A stretch of DNA of 33,159 bases from an uncultured Dehalococcoidia bacterium (GTDB lineage: Bacteria; Chloroflexota; Dehalococcoidia; Lucifugimonadales; Lucifugimonadaceae): NCBI GenBank assembly GCA_913048295.1, contig CAJWWK010000023.1, positions 1 through 33,159 of the forward strand. Direction: 5' to 3'. Under the pieces are notes generated by a model, which saw nothing but the letters and a program-made list of their open reading frames with translations, ran no database searches and was not told the origin of the DNA. A program made the position numbers and the translations under genes. Shown here piece by piece: positions 1-8,769 of the stretch; positions within the stretch are counted from its first letter, which is position 1, and each line of letters opens with the position of its first letter.

Positions 1-139
1 GGGAGGTGAAGGACAGGACGATCAACCGACGTAAACTATCGAATCACGTCCTCAGTGAGCAGCTCACGACAGCCTGATCTCTCTATTACCAAAACCGCCC
101 CATTTTGCTCAAGTCCAACACTAGACAGGCCCGGCCAGC

Positions 140-1549
140 CTAGAAATGAATCGCCTCGCCAGTTACCGCCGCGCCGGCCTCTTTGACAGCCTCTGACAGT
201 GTCGGGTGCGCATGCGTCATCTTACGCAGCTCGAGGTTTGTTCCCTCCAGCAACTGCAGCATCCCGATCTCCGCGATCAACTCGGTCGCCTCGGGACCGA
301 TAATATGCGCCCCGATCACCTCGCCGGAATCGTCATCGATAAGCACCTTCGCGAAACCCTGTGACTCACCGATCGCCACCGACTTGCCGGCCACGGCAAA
401 CGGCACCTTGCCAACCTTCACATTGATCCCCTGCTCGCGGGCCTCTGCCTCGGTCAGGCCGATCGATGCAATCTGCGGCTGGCAGTACGTGCAGCGCGGC
501 ATGTTCGTGTAATCGTCGATCGGGGTGGTCTCATGACCCGCAATCGTCTCGGCCGCCACTACGCCCTGTTCGAACGCCACGTGCGCGAGCTGAAGCTTCC
601 CGTTCACGTCGCCGACCGCGTACACACCGCCAACGTTGGTGCGCATGTTGCCATCGACCTCGATAAAGCCGGGGCCAACGGTCTTGATGCCGAGGTCCTC
701 AATTCCAATGCCGTCGGTGTTCGGCTGTACGCCAACGCCCAGCAATACCTTATCGCAGACAAACTCCTGCTTCTCGCCACCGAGCTCGTACTGAACGGCC
801 AGCCGACCGTTTTTCTTTTCGACGCCCGAAACGCTTGCCGCCAGTGCAAATTCGATTCCTTGCCTGCCGAACTGTCGTTCGAGCTCGACCGAAACCTCCT
901 CGTCCTCCCGGGGCACAAGGTGCGGCAGCATCTCGAACATCATTACGTTCACGCCGTACGAATTGAAGTAATAAGCGAACTCACAACCAATTGCCGATGC
1001 GCCGATAATCGCCACGGCTTCAGGCTGCTCACGGAGTTCGAGGGCGTGGCGCGAGGTGATGATGTTCTCGCCATCGATCTCCAGTCCCGGCAGACTCCGC
1101 GCCCGCGCTCCGGTAGCGATAACGATGTTTTTCGCCGTCAGGGTGTCACCACCCTCAACCGCAACCTGGGTTGACGACTTCAGCGTCGCCTTGCCTTGCA
1201 CCACCGTGATCTTGTTCTTCTTGAACAGAAAGCCGATGCCGTTGGTGAGCGCCTTCGACACCTTGCGACTCCGGTCGACGGCCTTGCTCATGCTTGCGGA
1301 CCAGTCGCCGACCTCGATGCCCCAGTCTTCGGCGTGGTTCAGGTGGTTGACGACCTCGGCATTCTTCAGCAGCGACTTCGATGGAATGCAGCCCCAGTTC
1401 AGGCAAACGCCGCCAATACCACCAATGCCCGTGCCATCGTCCTTCTCGACCACTGCCACGCTCAGGCCAAGCTGCGCTCCCCGGATCGCGGCGTGATACC
1501 CGCCCGGGCCAGCGCCGATAACTACAAGATCGAAATTAGTTTCTGCCAT
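140..1549 (-). CDS. lpdA: Dihydrolipoyl dehydrogenase (E3)
   Basis: FAD-dependent pyridine nucleotide-disulfide oxidoreductase, 469 aa, the usual length for E3. It reoxidises the dihydrolipoyl group of 2-oxoacid dehydrogenase or glycine-cleavage complexes with NAD+ in the cytoplasm. Visible motifs: N-terminal FAD-binding GAGPGG (residues 12-17); the redox disulfide in GGVCLNWGCIPSKS with Cys49 and Cys54; a second Rossmann motif IGASAIGCEF for NAD; the second FAD motif VYAVGDV; and the C-terminal catalytic HPTLSE (His448, Glu453). The ATG at 1549 is preceded by an AGGAAAA ribosome site about 7 bases upstream. The E1/E2 partner genes are not in the window, so which complex it serves is unknown. 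The intact Cys pair and His-Glu dyad separate it from mercuric or glutathione reductases. Confidence 0.95.
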   Translation of the reverse strand: MAETNFDLVVIGAGPGGYHAAIRGAQLGLSVAVVEKDDGTGIGGIGGVCLNWGCIPSKSLLKNAEVVNHLNHAEDWGIEVGDWSASMSKAVDRSRKVSKALTNGIGFLFKKNKITVVQGKATLKSSTQVAVEGGDTLTAKNIVIATGARARSLPGLEIDGENIITSRHALELREQPEAVAIIGASAIGCEFAYYFNSYGVNVMMFEMLPHLVPREDEEVSVELERQFGRQGIEFALAASVSGVEKKNGRLAVQYELGGEKQEFVCDKVLLGVGVQPNTDGIGIEDLGIKTVGPGFIEVDGNMRTNVGGVYAVGDVNGKLQLAHVAFEQGVVAAETIAGHETTPIDDYTNMPRCTYCQPQIASIGLTEAEAREQGINVKVGKVPFAVAGKSVAIGESQGFAKVLIDDDSGEVIGAHIIGPEATELIAEIGMLQLLEGTNLELRKMTHAHPTLSEAVKEAGAAVTGEAIHF

Positions 1550-2024
1550 TCAATATTTTCCTGAGATTGTCCTGGGGCGGGTAGCGAAAGTGCGGATGTC
1601 CGGACGATATGTGTCTACGACTACGACCGTAATCCGCGAAATCAACCGACCGATTATACGTGCGAGTCCCGCCAATCCGACGTTCCCAACGAACGGCCGA
1701 TCAACCTGTCATTCCGTTCTAGAGCCCTCGTCCACGTTAACCGCTTGCTACGCATCGCTGCCGGGTTTCGAGGGCGATTGTGCTCCGGGATTGATGTCTT
1801 TGGTATCTGGTGGCGGGAATTAGGAGCCGCAAGCTGTACAGCCGATCACGGAATTGCCTTTTTGGTAGTTGTGTTCGACTGTAGTTAGCGATTTCGATCC
1901 GAACCGCGGTGGACTCCCACCCTTTAAGATTTCTTCACATTCCCTCGACAGGAACTACACATTCGTTTTCTAACGTTGGTTGTAGGTAATCATCTCCGCC
2001 GGTCCGCGGCACAAGGATTAGAAA
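1550..2024. other. Intergenic region between divergent lpdA and exported-protein gene
   Basis: About 475 bases without a convincing gene. It should hold the promoters of lpdA (-) and of the exported protein (+). I could not pick a clean -35/-10 pair on either strand. A 77-codon open frame at 1590-1823 (+) lacks a ribosome site and recognisable motifs, so I leave it out. The stretch just before 2025 is AT-richer and ends in a good AAGGA ribosome site at about 2015. Confidence 0.5.
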
Positions 2025-2687
2025 ATGAAACGCAAGATTATGCTCGGTGCGACAGCAGGACTTATCGGCGCACTTGCAATCGTCGGTGCCGCATTCGCTC
2101 AGGAAGGCCCCGGAGATTCGAGCCCCGGGGATTCCATCAAAGACCGAGTCGCCGAGATTCTCGGCATCGACCGTGAGACTCTCGATTCGGCGATGAAGAC
2201 CGCCCAGGACTGGAATCGGGACGCCAACCAGGAAGAACGGCTCGCCGAACTTGTTGAACAGGAAGTGATCACACAGGCGCAAGCCGGCGAGATCGACGCC
2301 TGGCAGGACGCCCGCCCGGAAGTAATAGACGAATTGAAAGGTCTCGGCGGAGGCAAGGGCAACGGCATCATGCCACCGGTCGACGAAAACGCGGTCGAAG
2401 CCCGACTTGCTGCCCTTGTGGAGCAGGAAGTCATCACTCTGGCCGATGCCGACGAGATCCTCGCGTGGCACGACGCAAAACCCGAGTACCTCGATAACCT
2501 CTGGCAAGAACTTCGCAGCGAACGGGATGGACAGCGCGATCGGCACGGCCGGCATGGTCGAAACCACCGCGGTGGTCAGGGGGACCACGGAGGCCCGCGC
2601 GGGTTCGGAGGGTTTGGTCAGCAGACTCCCGACTCCGAGGCAGGCACGACGTTCACCCTCCCGGACGGCTCCGAAATAAACTTCTAA
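2025..2687 (+). CDS. Exported protein with duplicated 33-residue unit and His/Gly-rich tail
   Basis: 220 aa, function unknown. A clear signal peptide (MKRKIM, then a hydrophobic run) ends in AFA|QEG, predicting cleavage after residue 25. The mature part has an Asp/Glu-rich helical region with two copies of one unit, residues 72-104 and 127-159, identical at 23 of 33 positions by my count. Both contain LVEQEVIT followed by an AW.DA.PE core. Between them lies a Gly-rich linker (about 107-116). Residues 165-200 are rich in Arg, His and Gly (RHGRHGRNHRGG type), which could bind metal or polyanions. The unit resembles short acidic helical repeats seen in exported proteins of Dehalococcoidia and in DUF2680/YckD-like proteins; this is memory-based similarity, not a search. 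Start chosen by AAGGA nine bases upstream. Monocistronic, followed by a hairpin. Confidence 0.85.
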   Translation: MKRKIMLGATAGLIGALAIVGAAFAQEGPGDSSPGDSIKDRVAEILGIDRETLDSAMKTAQDWNRDANQEERLAELVEQEVITQAQAGEIDAWQDARPEVIDELKGLGGGKGNGIMPPVDENAVEARLAALVEQEVITLADADEILAWHDAKPEYLDNLWQELRSERDGQRDRHGRHGRNHRGGQGDHGGPRGFGGFGQQTPDSEAGTTFTLPDGSEINF

Positions 2688-2710
2688 CAGGTTCCGATCC
2701 CAGATCTCCT

Positions 2711-2752
2711 ACGCGAAACGCCCTCAACTGTATTTGGGGGCGTTTCTCGCGT
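2711..2752 (+). terminator. Hairpin after the exported-protein gene
   Basis: Strong inverted repeat: AAACGCCC (2716-2723) pairs with GGGCGTTT, extended outward by ACGCG and CGCGT arms with a small bulge. It lies about 25 bases after the stop codon. There is no proper U-tract, so it may be a weak terminator or an mRNA 3' end stabiliser. Confidence 0.6.
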
Positions 2753-2889
2753 CTACGTGACAAAAACTCCGCCGGTCGTACCTTCAGTTCCATCAATAAT
2801 CCCGGGTTTCTGTCAAAATGTTCGCCATCGACAAAAATAGACCTGCCGGAATCGCGCCCGGAAAAACCACCCTACAGGAAGCGAAAAAA

Positions 2890-3576
2890 ATGGAACAGAG
2901 TCAAACCAACAAAACGCAGCGTCTGCAACAGTGGTTCGACGATCACCCCCGGTGGGACCACGCCTCTTACGGCGAATTCATGCACGTCGGGGCCAACCAG
3001 ACTATTTTTAGAATCGCACTCCAGGAACAGGAAATTGGCCCAGAAACAAGGGTCCTCGATACCGCATGCGCAGTTGGCGGCAACGCCCGCTGGATGGCCT
3101 CGTTGTACGGTTGCCAGGTGTATGGAAACGATATTGACGAAGAGGCGCTTTCAGTTGCCCGCGACCTTGCCAAGATCGAAAATATCGCCGATCTCTGCAC
3201 ATTTGTGAAAGCACCGGTCGACGACCTCCCTTTCGAAAATGAAGCGTTCGACATGGTGATCACCACCGACCTGTTCGACCCGCCTGAAGTGAACCGAGTC
3301 CTCAGGCCCGGCGGCAGCTTTATCGCAATATCACTCGTTGAAGATCCGAAAATCACTCCTCCACAGCTTTCGGCCGACTGGGACCTCGATCTGGAATCTT
3401 CGCTGGATGTCACCGACCTTGCGTTCGCATTCAACAAGGCCAAAGAGGCCGAGGCGAGACTCCTTCACGATTCAGACATGATCGGCGCTAAAGAACTGAT
3501 CTCGATCATGAACGAGAGTATCGCCCCCTACACCCGGGGCGGTCGCCACTACATCATGCGACTCAGAAAGCCGTAA
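2890..3576 (+). CDS. Class I SAM-dependent methyltransferase
   Basis: 228 aa from the start I prefer. The frame is open from an ATG at 2818, but only the ATG at 2890 has a good ribosome site (AGGAAG at 2876-2881), and homology-like sequence starts after it. Methyltransf_11/UbiE-like fold: motif I is VLDTACAVGG followed by YGNDIDEEAL (acidic residue for the SAM ribose), a mid motif FDMVITTDLFD, then the LRPGGSF loop typical of the family. The usual D.GCG.G glycine loop is the variant DTACAVGGN. Substrate unknown. It is the first gene of a tight operon (10 bases to the DapA-like gene, which is 4 bases from the MR/MLE gene), so it may act in the same pathway. Not related closely to the methyltransferase remnant at 8076. 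Confidence 0.85.
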   Translation: MEQSQTNKTQRLQQWFDDHPRWDHASYGEFMHVGANQTIFRIALQEQEIGPETRVLDTACAVGGNARWMASLYGCQVYGNDIDEEALSVARDLAKIENIADLCTFVKAPVDDLPFENEAFDMVITTDLFDPPEVNRVLRPGGSFIAISLVEDPKITPPQLSADWDLDLESSLDVTDLAFAFNKAKEAEARLLHDSDMIGAKELISIMNESIAPYTRGGRHYIMRLRKP

Positions 3577-3586
3577 GCAACTCAAC

Positions 3587-4504
3587 ATGACAGACCCAGA
3601 TCCAGATCAATACCGCGGAATCTACGGCATACCTGCAACGCCGTTTCACGAAGACGACACACTCGACACGCGTTCACTCGAAAGCGTCCTCCACTTTTCT
3701 GTAGAAAACGGGTGCCACGGAATCGTTATGCCCGTGATGGCGAGCGAGTACCACTCGTTGACCGACGTCGAACGAAAGCAGGTATTCGATATCACGACGA
3801 AGGTTGTAAATAAACGGGTCCCCACCGTCGCGGGGATCACCGGCGTCTCGAACGCCCACTCGATAGGCCTTGCCGTTTACGCACAGGACGCCGGCTTCGA
3901 TTCGGTAATCGCCATGCCACCCTTCAGCATGAAGCCGTCCACTGGCGAAATCCTGCTTTTCTTCGAACAGCTAAACGACGCCATAGACATTCCGATCTTT
4001 ATCCAGAACCACTCCGGCGGTGCCCCGCTCAGCGCATCGCAAATCGTCGAACTGTGCGAAAAGGTTGAGCAAGTTGGCTACGTTAAGGAAGAGACCCAGT
4101 TTGCCGGTCAGCTGACAACGGACATTCTCGATCAGGCTGGAGATTCGGTAAAAGGCGTGATGGGCGGTTCGGGGTGCAAGTTCCTTATCGCCGACTACAA
4201 CCGGGGCATGTGCGGCAACATGCCAGCCTCTCACTTCGGTGATGTCCACTCACGGATATGGAACCTGCTTGAGGAGGGTGACGAAGCACAAGCCCGCGAG
4301 ATCCACACCCGCATGGCCCCCTTAAACAACTACGAGAGCCTTTACGGAATGCGAGCCTTCAAGGAAGTGTTGTTCAGGCGGGGCGTTATTTCCTCACCGA
4401 CAACCCGTTCGCCCGGCAAGAAAATCCTCGACAAGTACGACATGGCCGAATACGACACGCTGCTCGCCTCGATCGACGACCTGCTTACGTGGAAGGCTTC
4501 ATAG
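3587..4504 (+). CDS. DapA/N-acetylneuraminate lyase superfamily aldolase, non-canonical active site
   Basis: 305 aa, the normal length for this TIM-barrel family, which forms a Schiff base with pyruvate or a 2-oxo acid. The Schiff-base lysine is visible as Lys167 in GYVKEET. Two canonical DapA features are absent: the GTTGE substrate loop reads VMASEYHSL (about 50-58), and the catalytic tyrosine of the YN.P motif is replaced by Gln140 in FIQNHSGG. True dihydrodipicolinate synthase is therefore unlikely. A 2-keto-3-deoxy-acid aldolase/dehydratase or related carbon-carbon lyase is a better guess. Its tight linkage to an enolase-superfamily dehydratase-type enzyme downstream fits a pathway in which a hydroxy-acid is dehydrated to a 2-keto-3-deoxy acid and then cleaved. 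The specific substrate cannot be read from the sequence. Confidence 0.85.
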   Translation: MTDPDPDQYRGIYGIPATPFHEDDTLDTRSLESVLHFSVENGCHGIVMPVMASEYHSLTDVERKQVFDITTKVVNKRVPTVAGITGVSNAHSIGLAVYAQDAGFDSVIAMPPFSMKPSTGEILLFFEQLNDAIDIPIFIQNHSGGAPLSASQIVELCEKVEQVGYVKEETQFAGQLTTDILDQAGDSVKGVMGGSGCKFLIADYNRGMCGNMPASHFGDVHSRIWNLLEEGDEAQAREIHTRMAPLNNYESLYGMRAFKEVLFRRGVISSPTTRSPGKKILDKYDMAEYDTLLASIDDLLTWKAS

Positions 4505-4508
4505 CGAG

Positions 4509-5702
4509 GTGAAGATCGCAGCAATCGACCTCTTCTACGTTGCGCTGCCCGTCATCACGCGAACGGCCGACGGCACGCAGGATTCGCTTGTAGTCCGCAT
4601 TAGCACCGACAACGGCCTTGTCGGCTGGGGCGAGTGCGATGCATCGCCGCTGGTATCGATGACCGCATACGTGATGCCGATGTCCCACTCGAACATCATC
4701 AACATCTCGGAAGCGCTCATCGGCGAGACCCTCGATTCACCGGAAGATGTCGTCCGGCTCCGTACCAGGGCTGGGGAGTACGGCCTCGATATCCAGCAGC
4801 TCGACCACGCCGTAGCCGGGGCCGATATCGCTATGTGGGATGTGCTCGGCAAGCATCTTGGCGAACCGGTGTGGAAGCTGCTTGGCCACTCCGATTCTTA
4901 TAAAAAACTTCCGTACGCCAGCGTGCTGTTTGGTGACGATCCCGCGGAAACGAAGACCATCGCTGAATCAATCACCGCACGCGATTTTCGGGCGGCAAAG
5001 TTCGGATGGGGGCCCATGGGGCGCGGCACGCTTGAAGACGACGTGGCTCTCGTCCAGGCCGCGCGTGACGGTCTTGGCCCCGATGCCAGGTTGTTGGTCG
5101 ATGCCGGTGTTATCTGGGGCGACGACGTAGACGCCGCATACGAAAGGGCTGTGAAATTCGCTGAGCTTGGCGTGGTGTGGCTCGAAGAGCCGCTGCGGAC
5201 CGAGGAGGTCGGTGCCTACCGGGCGCTAAGCGACCGCGTACGTGCGAACGGCATCGACATCGGTATCGCTGGCGGTGAAGGTGCCGACTTCTACCGCTCG
5301 GCCGACGACATGATGACCAACGCCGGTCTCGACTTCGTGCAGATCGATGTCGGGCGCATCGGTGGGATCACGGAAGCAAAACGCGTTGCGGACCGCGCAC
5401 GCGAACTCGGAATCCAGTACGTCAACCACACGTTCAAAAGCCACCTCTCGGTCGCCGCCTCGATCCACGTCTTCGCCGGTTTCGAAGAGTTCGACCTTAT
5501 CGAATACCCGGCCGGCAACTCGCCCCTTGTTCTGGGCCTGACCGAGCCGACCGGCGTTTTCCGGGATTCCGAGGGCTACGTGAAAGCCTCGTCAACTCCC
5601 GGTCTCGGAGTAGAAGTAAACCTCAGCGCGATAAGCAAATATCAGCGCCACATAAAAATAGAAATCGACGGCGAAGTGCTGTTCGAATCACGAGAGCCGT
5701 AA
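4509..5702 (+). CDS. Mandelate racemase/muconate lactonizing enzyme family protein
   Basis: 397 aa, GTG start at 4509, only four bases after the stop of the upstream aldolase gene, so translation is probably coupled. Enolase superfamily: N-terminal capping domain (about 1-125) and barrel. Visible catalytic elements: Lys164 in AAKFGWG at the end of the second barrel strand, metal ligands Asp198 (LLVDAG), Glu226 (WLEEP) and Glu257 (GGEGAD), and the Asp280/His307 pair (VQIDVGRIGG and VNHTF). The Asp-His dyad places it in the mandelate-racemase subgroup, which includes acid-sugar dehydratases, rather than the MLE subgroup. Reaction type: Mg2+-assisted alpha-proton abstraction from a carboxylate, giving racemisation or dehydration. 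Substrate unknown. SAR202-type genomes are known for many paralogs of this family; a second, different member is at 19736-21058. Confidence 0.92.
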   Translation: MKIAAIDLFYVALPVITRTADGTQDSLVVRISTDNGLVGWGECDASPLVSMTAYVMPMSHSNIINISEALIGETLDSPEDVVRLRTRAGEYGLDIQQLDHAVAGADIAMWDVLGKHLGEPVWKLLGHSDSYKKLPYASVLFGDDPAETKTIAESITARDFRAAKFGWGPMGRGTLEDDVALVQAARDGLGPDARLLVDAGVIWGDDVDAAYERAVKFAELGVVWLEEPLRTEEVGAYRALSDRVRANGIDIGIAGGEGADFYRSADDMMTNAGLDFVQIDVGRIGGITEAKRVADRARELGIQYVNHTFKSHLSVAASIHVFAGFEEFDLIEYPAGNSPLVLGLTEPTGVFRDSEGYVKASSTPGLGVEVNLSAISKYQRHIKIEIDGEVLFESREP

Positions 5703-5792
5703 TCGCCAGGGTCGAGTTATTGCCACCTCCCATCACTCTCGCGATTAGCCTTTAGTTCGCCGTGACTTCGACTTCTGGCCCGTCACAGCTTG

Positions 5793-5821
5793 TTGACGCA
5801 GCGCGCTACCGTTCATAGAAT
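5793..5821 (+). promoter_or_regulatory. Sigma70-type promoter of groES-groEL
   Basis: TTGACG (5793-5798) and TAGAAT (5816-5821) are separated by exactly 17 bases, five of six matches each to the -35 and -10 consensus. Transcription would start near 5828, directly in the CIRCE-like element. Confidence 0.75.
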
Positions 5822-5829
5822 TTCTAATG

Positions 5830-5856
5830 CTGGCACTCCACACCTTCGACTGCTAA
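5830..5856. promoter_or_regulatory. CIRCE-like operator (HrcA site)
   Basis: CTGGCACTC (5830-5838), nine-base spacer, GACTGCTAA (5848-5856). Against the CIRCE consensus TTAGCACTC-N9-GAGTGCTAA this matches 15 of 18 arm positions with the exact spacer. It sits just after the -10 box, where a repressor would block initiation, so HrcA control of groESL is inferred. No hrcA gene is in the window. Confidence 0.8.
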
Positions 5857-5981
5857 CAGTCGTAAGGGCCAAGTGCCAATCATGGATACGGTTGTAATTC
5901 AACTCGATTTTGTGTGTCCGCACAGAAAAATCGAACTTCAATGAACCGGACCCACAAGTCACGACAAGGAGAAAAATACCA

Positions 5982-6278
5982 GTGGCATTGAAGCTCACAC
6001 CGCTCGGTGACAGGGTGATCATCGAGCCGTCCGAGGATGAGGCATCGACCTCACCGGGTGGAATCATCATTCCCGACACTGCGAAAGAAAAGCCCCAACA
6101 GGGTTCGGTCGTCGCAGCAGGACCAGGCCGAACTACCGACGAAGGCAAGGTCATTGACATGCCCGTCAAGGTTGGGCAGAACGTCATCTACTCTAAGTAC
6201 GCAGGTACCGAGTATACGGAAGACGGCGCCGACTACCTGATCGTCCGAGAAAGCGACATCCTCGCGATCGTCGGCTAG
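5982..6278 (+). CDS. groES: Co-chaperonin GroES
   Basis: 98 aa, heptameric lid of the GroEL chamber in the cytoplasm. The sequence begins LKLTPLGDRVIIEP, contains the mobile-loop region SPGGIIIPDTAKEKP and the later VGQNVIYSKYAG.EY, and ends in ESDILAIVG, all typical of GroES. I take the GTG at 5982 as start because AAGGAG (5966-5971) lies ten bases before it and the family starts here. An in-frame ATG at 5910 would add 24 unrelated residues overlapping the leader. First gene of the heat-shock operon, with 57 bases to groEL. Confidence 0.96.
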   Translation: MALKLTPLGDRVIIEPSEDEASTSPGGIIIPDTAKEKPQQGSVVAAGPGRTTDEGKVIDMPVKVGQNVIYSKYAGTEYTEDGADYLIVRESDILAIVG

Positions 6279-6335
6279 TACAAATGGGGCCAGTACAACT
6301 CGTACTCGCTGACTTATTTTGGAGAGATATAGCTA

Positions 6336-7964
6336 ATGGCATCAAAAGAACTAAAGTTCGGTGATGACGCCCGAGCCCGCCTCAAGGCAGGCATCGACGT
6401 CCTCGCCGACACATTGAAGTCGACACTCGGCCCACGCGGTCGGAACGTTATCGTCGACAAGAAGTTTGGACCGCCCCAGGTCAACTCAGACGGCGTGACA
6501 ATCGCCAAAGAGATCGACCTCGCGGATCCGTTCGAAAATATGGGAGCCCAGCTCCTCAAAGAGGTCTCGAAAAAGACCAACGACGACGCGGGTGATGGCA
6601 CGACCACCTCGACGGTTCTTGCCCAGGCGATCATCGCGGAAGGTTTCAAGAACGTTACGGCGGGTGCCGACCCAATGGCGGTGAAGCGCGGTTTGGAAAT
6701 CGGCATGGCAGCGGTTCGAGTCTCAATCAAAAAGCAGTCGACTGCAGTGGTCTCCAAGGACCAGATCGAAAGCGTCGCCATCCTTTCCTCCCACGACGAC
6801 GAGATGGGCAGCCTCATCTCTGATGTGATGGACAAGGTCGGTAAGGACGGCGTGATTACCGTTGACGAGTCAAAGTCTCTCTCATACGAGACCGAATTCG
6901 TCGACGGCATGAACATCGACCGTGGCTTCCTCTCGCCTTACTTCGTCACCAACTCTGAGCGACAGGAATCGGTTCTAGAAGAGCCGTACGTCCTGATCAC
7001 CAGCCAGAAGATCTCTGCAATATCCGACCTGCTCCCGGTTCTTGAGAAGGTCCTCCAGACCAACAAGAACATCCTGGTCATCGCCGAAGATGTAGAGGGC
7101 GAGGCTCTCGCCACGCTCGTGGTGAACAAACTCCGTGGCACCCTTAACGTGGCTGCCGTGAAGGCCCCTGGCTTTGGCGACCGCCGAAAGGCAATGCTGG
7201 AAGACATCGCCATCCTCACCGGTGGGACCGTCATTTCTGAAGAAATCGGTCGAAAACTGGAAACGGTCACTCTCGACGACCTCGGCAAGTGTAAGCAGGT
7301 CATCGTGAAGAAGGACGAAACCACCTTTATCGATGGCGACGGCTCCAAGGACGCTCTCGCCGGTCGAAAAGCCGAGATCGAGACCCAGATCGAAGACACC
7401 TCCTCCGACTACGACCGTGAGAAGCTCCAGGAGCGCCTCGCCAAGTTGTCCGGCGGTGTCGCCATTCTCAGGGTCGGCGCTGCCACCGAAATCGAGATGA
7501 AAGAGAAGAAGCAGCGTATGGAAGATGCCCTTTCGGCCACTCGTGCGGCTGTTGAAGAGGGAATCGTACCCGGTGGCGGGACTGTTCTGATACGCGCGTC
7601 CGAAATCCTCACTGCGATCAAATCGGATAACGACGACGAGCAGACGGGTATCGACGTTCTCAGGCGCTCACTGCTGGCCCCCATCAGGATCATCGCAGCC
7701 AACTCCGGCTACGAAGGCGCAGTGATCCTTGCGAAGGTTTCTGACAGCAAAGAAAAGAACTTCGGGTTCGACGCCCACAAGGGCGAGTATGGCGACATGC
7801 TGACCATGGGCATCGTCGACCCCGCCAAGGTGACGCGTGCCGCTGTCGAAAACGCAGTTTCCGTCGCTGGAATGATCCTCACGACCGAGGCTCTGATCAG
7901 CGAGAAGGAAGAGCCGATGCCGGCAATGCCGGGCGGACCTCCCGGTGGAGACATGGGCTTCTAG
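6336..7964 (+). CDS. groEL: Chaperonin GroEL
   Basis: 542 aa, full-length 60-kDa chaperonin that folds proteins in an ATP-driven double ring with GroES. Seen: N-terminal [10 protein letters not shown], equatorial ATP-site segments TLGPRGRNV and DGVTIAKEI, the [15 protein letters not shown] loop with the conserved Asp, the apical-domain sequence [17 protein letters not shown], and [13 protein letters not shown]. The tail ends [12 protein letters not shown], a short Gly/Pro-rich variant of the GGM repeat. A GGAG ribosome site lies about 11 bases before the ATG. The gene is the last of the operon and runs into a strong terminator. No second groEL is present in the window. Confidence 0.98.
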   Translation: MASKELKFGDDARARLKAGIDVLADTLKSTLGPRGRNVIVDKKFGPPQVNSDGVTIAKEIDLADPFENMGAQLLKEVSKKTNDDAGDGTTTSTVLAQAIIAEGFKNVTAGADPMAVKRGLEIGMAAVRVSIKKQSTAVVSKDQIESVAILSSHDDEMGSLISDVMDKVGKDGVITVDESKSLSYETEFVDGMNIDRGFLSPYFVTNSERQESVLEEPYVLITSQKISAISDLLPVLEKVLQTNKNILVIAEDVEGEALATLVVNKLRGTLNVAAVKAPGFGDRRKAMLEDIAILTGGTVISEEIGRKLETVTLDDLGKCKQVIVKKDETTFIDGDGSKDALAGRKAEIETQIEDTSSDYDREKLQERLAKLSGGVAILRVGAATEIEMKEKKQRMEDALSATRAAVEEGIVPGGGTVLIRASEILTAIKSDNDDEQTGIDVLRRSLLAPIRIIAANSGYEGAVILAKVSDSKEKNFGFDAHKGEYGDMLTMGIVDPAKVTRAAVENAVSVAGMILTTEALISEKEEPMPAMPGGPPGGDMGF

Positions 7965-7993
7965 CCTTGCCACCAACGGCAAAACGCAATTCG

Positions 7994-8027
7994 AAGGGCC
8001 GCTCCAACTTGGAGCGGCCCTTTTTTT
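7994..8027 (+). terminator. Intrinsic terminator of groES-groEL
   Basis: Perfect 10-bp stem GGGCCGCTCC (7996-8005) / GGAGCGGCCC (8011-8020), five-base loop AACTT, followed by seven T. It lies 31 bases after the groEL stop codon. Confidence 0.95.
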
Positions 8028-8075
8028 GTTACTCCATGAAGCCCGGTGCGATCGCTATTCACATATCCTGCGACG

Positions 8076-8769
8076 ATGTTCACAAAAACGGCAAAACACT
8101 ACGACGCGGTCTATTCCGACAAGGACTGCCCGGGCGAGTCACAACTTCTCGCATCACTTGTTTGCGAACGAGTCCCCGATGCAAAAACGTTGCTCGATGT
8201 GGCGTGTGGAACCGGGCGTCACCTCAAGCACCTCTCCCGACAGTTCGATTGCACCGGGATCGACCTCGACGACGAAATGCTGGCGATCGCCGAAGATCGC
8301 GTGCCCGCAGTCGCTCTTCACAGCGGCGACATGCGCGACTTTACCCTCGATACGCGATTCCACGTCGTCGCATGCCTTTTTTCGTCGATCGGATACACCA
8401 AAACGGTCGAAAACATGGACCGTGCGACAGCCAATATGGCTTCTCACCTTCTACCAGGGGCATTCTTGTCATCGAACCCTGGGTCACCCCGGAATCGTGG
8501 ATCGTGGGAAAGGCCGGCTCTTCAACGGCAGAAACAGACGACTTCATCGTGACCCGTATGATGATTGCCGAACCGGTTGAGCGTGGACGGGTCGTATTCG
8601 AGCACATGATCGGCGATTCAGGCGGGATCCATCGGTATCCGAAACCCACGAAATGGGCTGGTTCACTCACAATGAGTACATTTTGGCCTTCAAAAGAGCA
8701 GGTCTCATCGCCGAGTTCGTCCAGCCCGGTCTTACCGGTCGCGGCCTGTATTTCGGCCAAAAATCGTGA
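8076..8769 (+). pseudogene. SAM-dependent methyltransferase, two frameshifts
   Basis: A class I methyltransferase of about 230 codons spread over three frames. Frame A (from ATG 8076) has TLLDVACGTGRHL (motif I), CTGIDLDDEML, and ends at HLLPG. Around 8457-8460 it moves to a second frame that continues ILVIEPWVTPESW and MMIAEPVERGRVVFEHM. Near 8632-8637 it moves to a third frame reading SETHEMGWFTHNEY and GLTGRGLYFGQKS, ending in TGA at 8767-8769. Both shifts equal one missing base. At the first, a fifth G in the run GGGG would restore LLPGGILVIEPW. Reassembled, the order of motifs is normal for the family. Either a decaying gene or two sequencing indels. No clear ribosome site precedes 8076. 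Confidence 0.85.

Noticed and set aside
533-1174. Long open frame opposite lpdA
   Set aside because: Antisense to a clear, motif-complete gene; no ribosome site.
1590-1823. 77-codon open frame on the plus strand
   Set aside because: No ribosome site, no motif, and a composition unlike neighbouring genes.
1935-2588. Long open frame on the minus strand opposite the exported-protein gene
   Set aside because: Antisense shadow of a gene with a clear signal peptide, ribosome site and internal repeat.
3587-4504. Annotation as dapA (lysine biosynthesis)
   Set aside because: The GTTGE loop and catalytic Tyr are missing and the operon context is catabolic.
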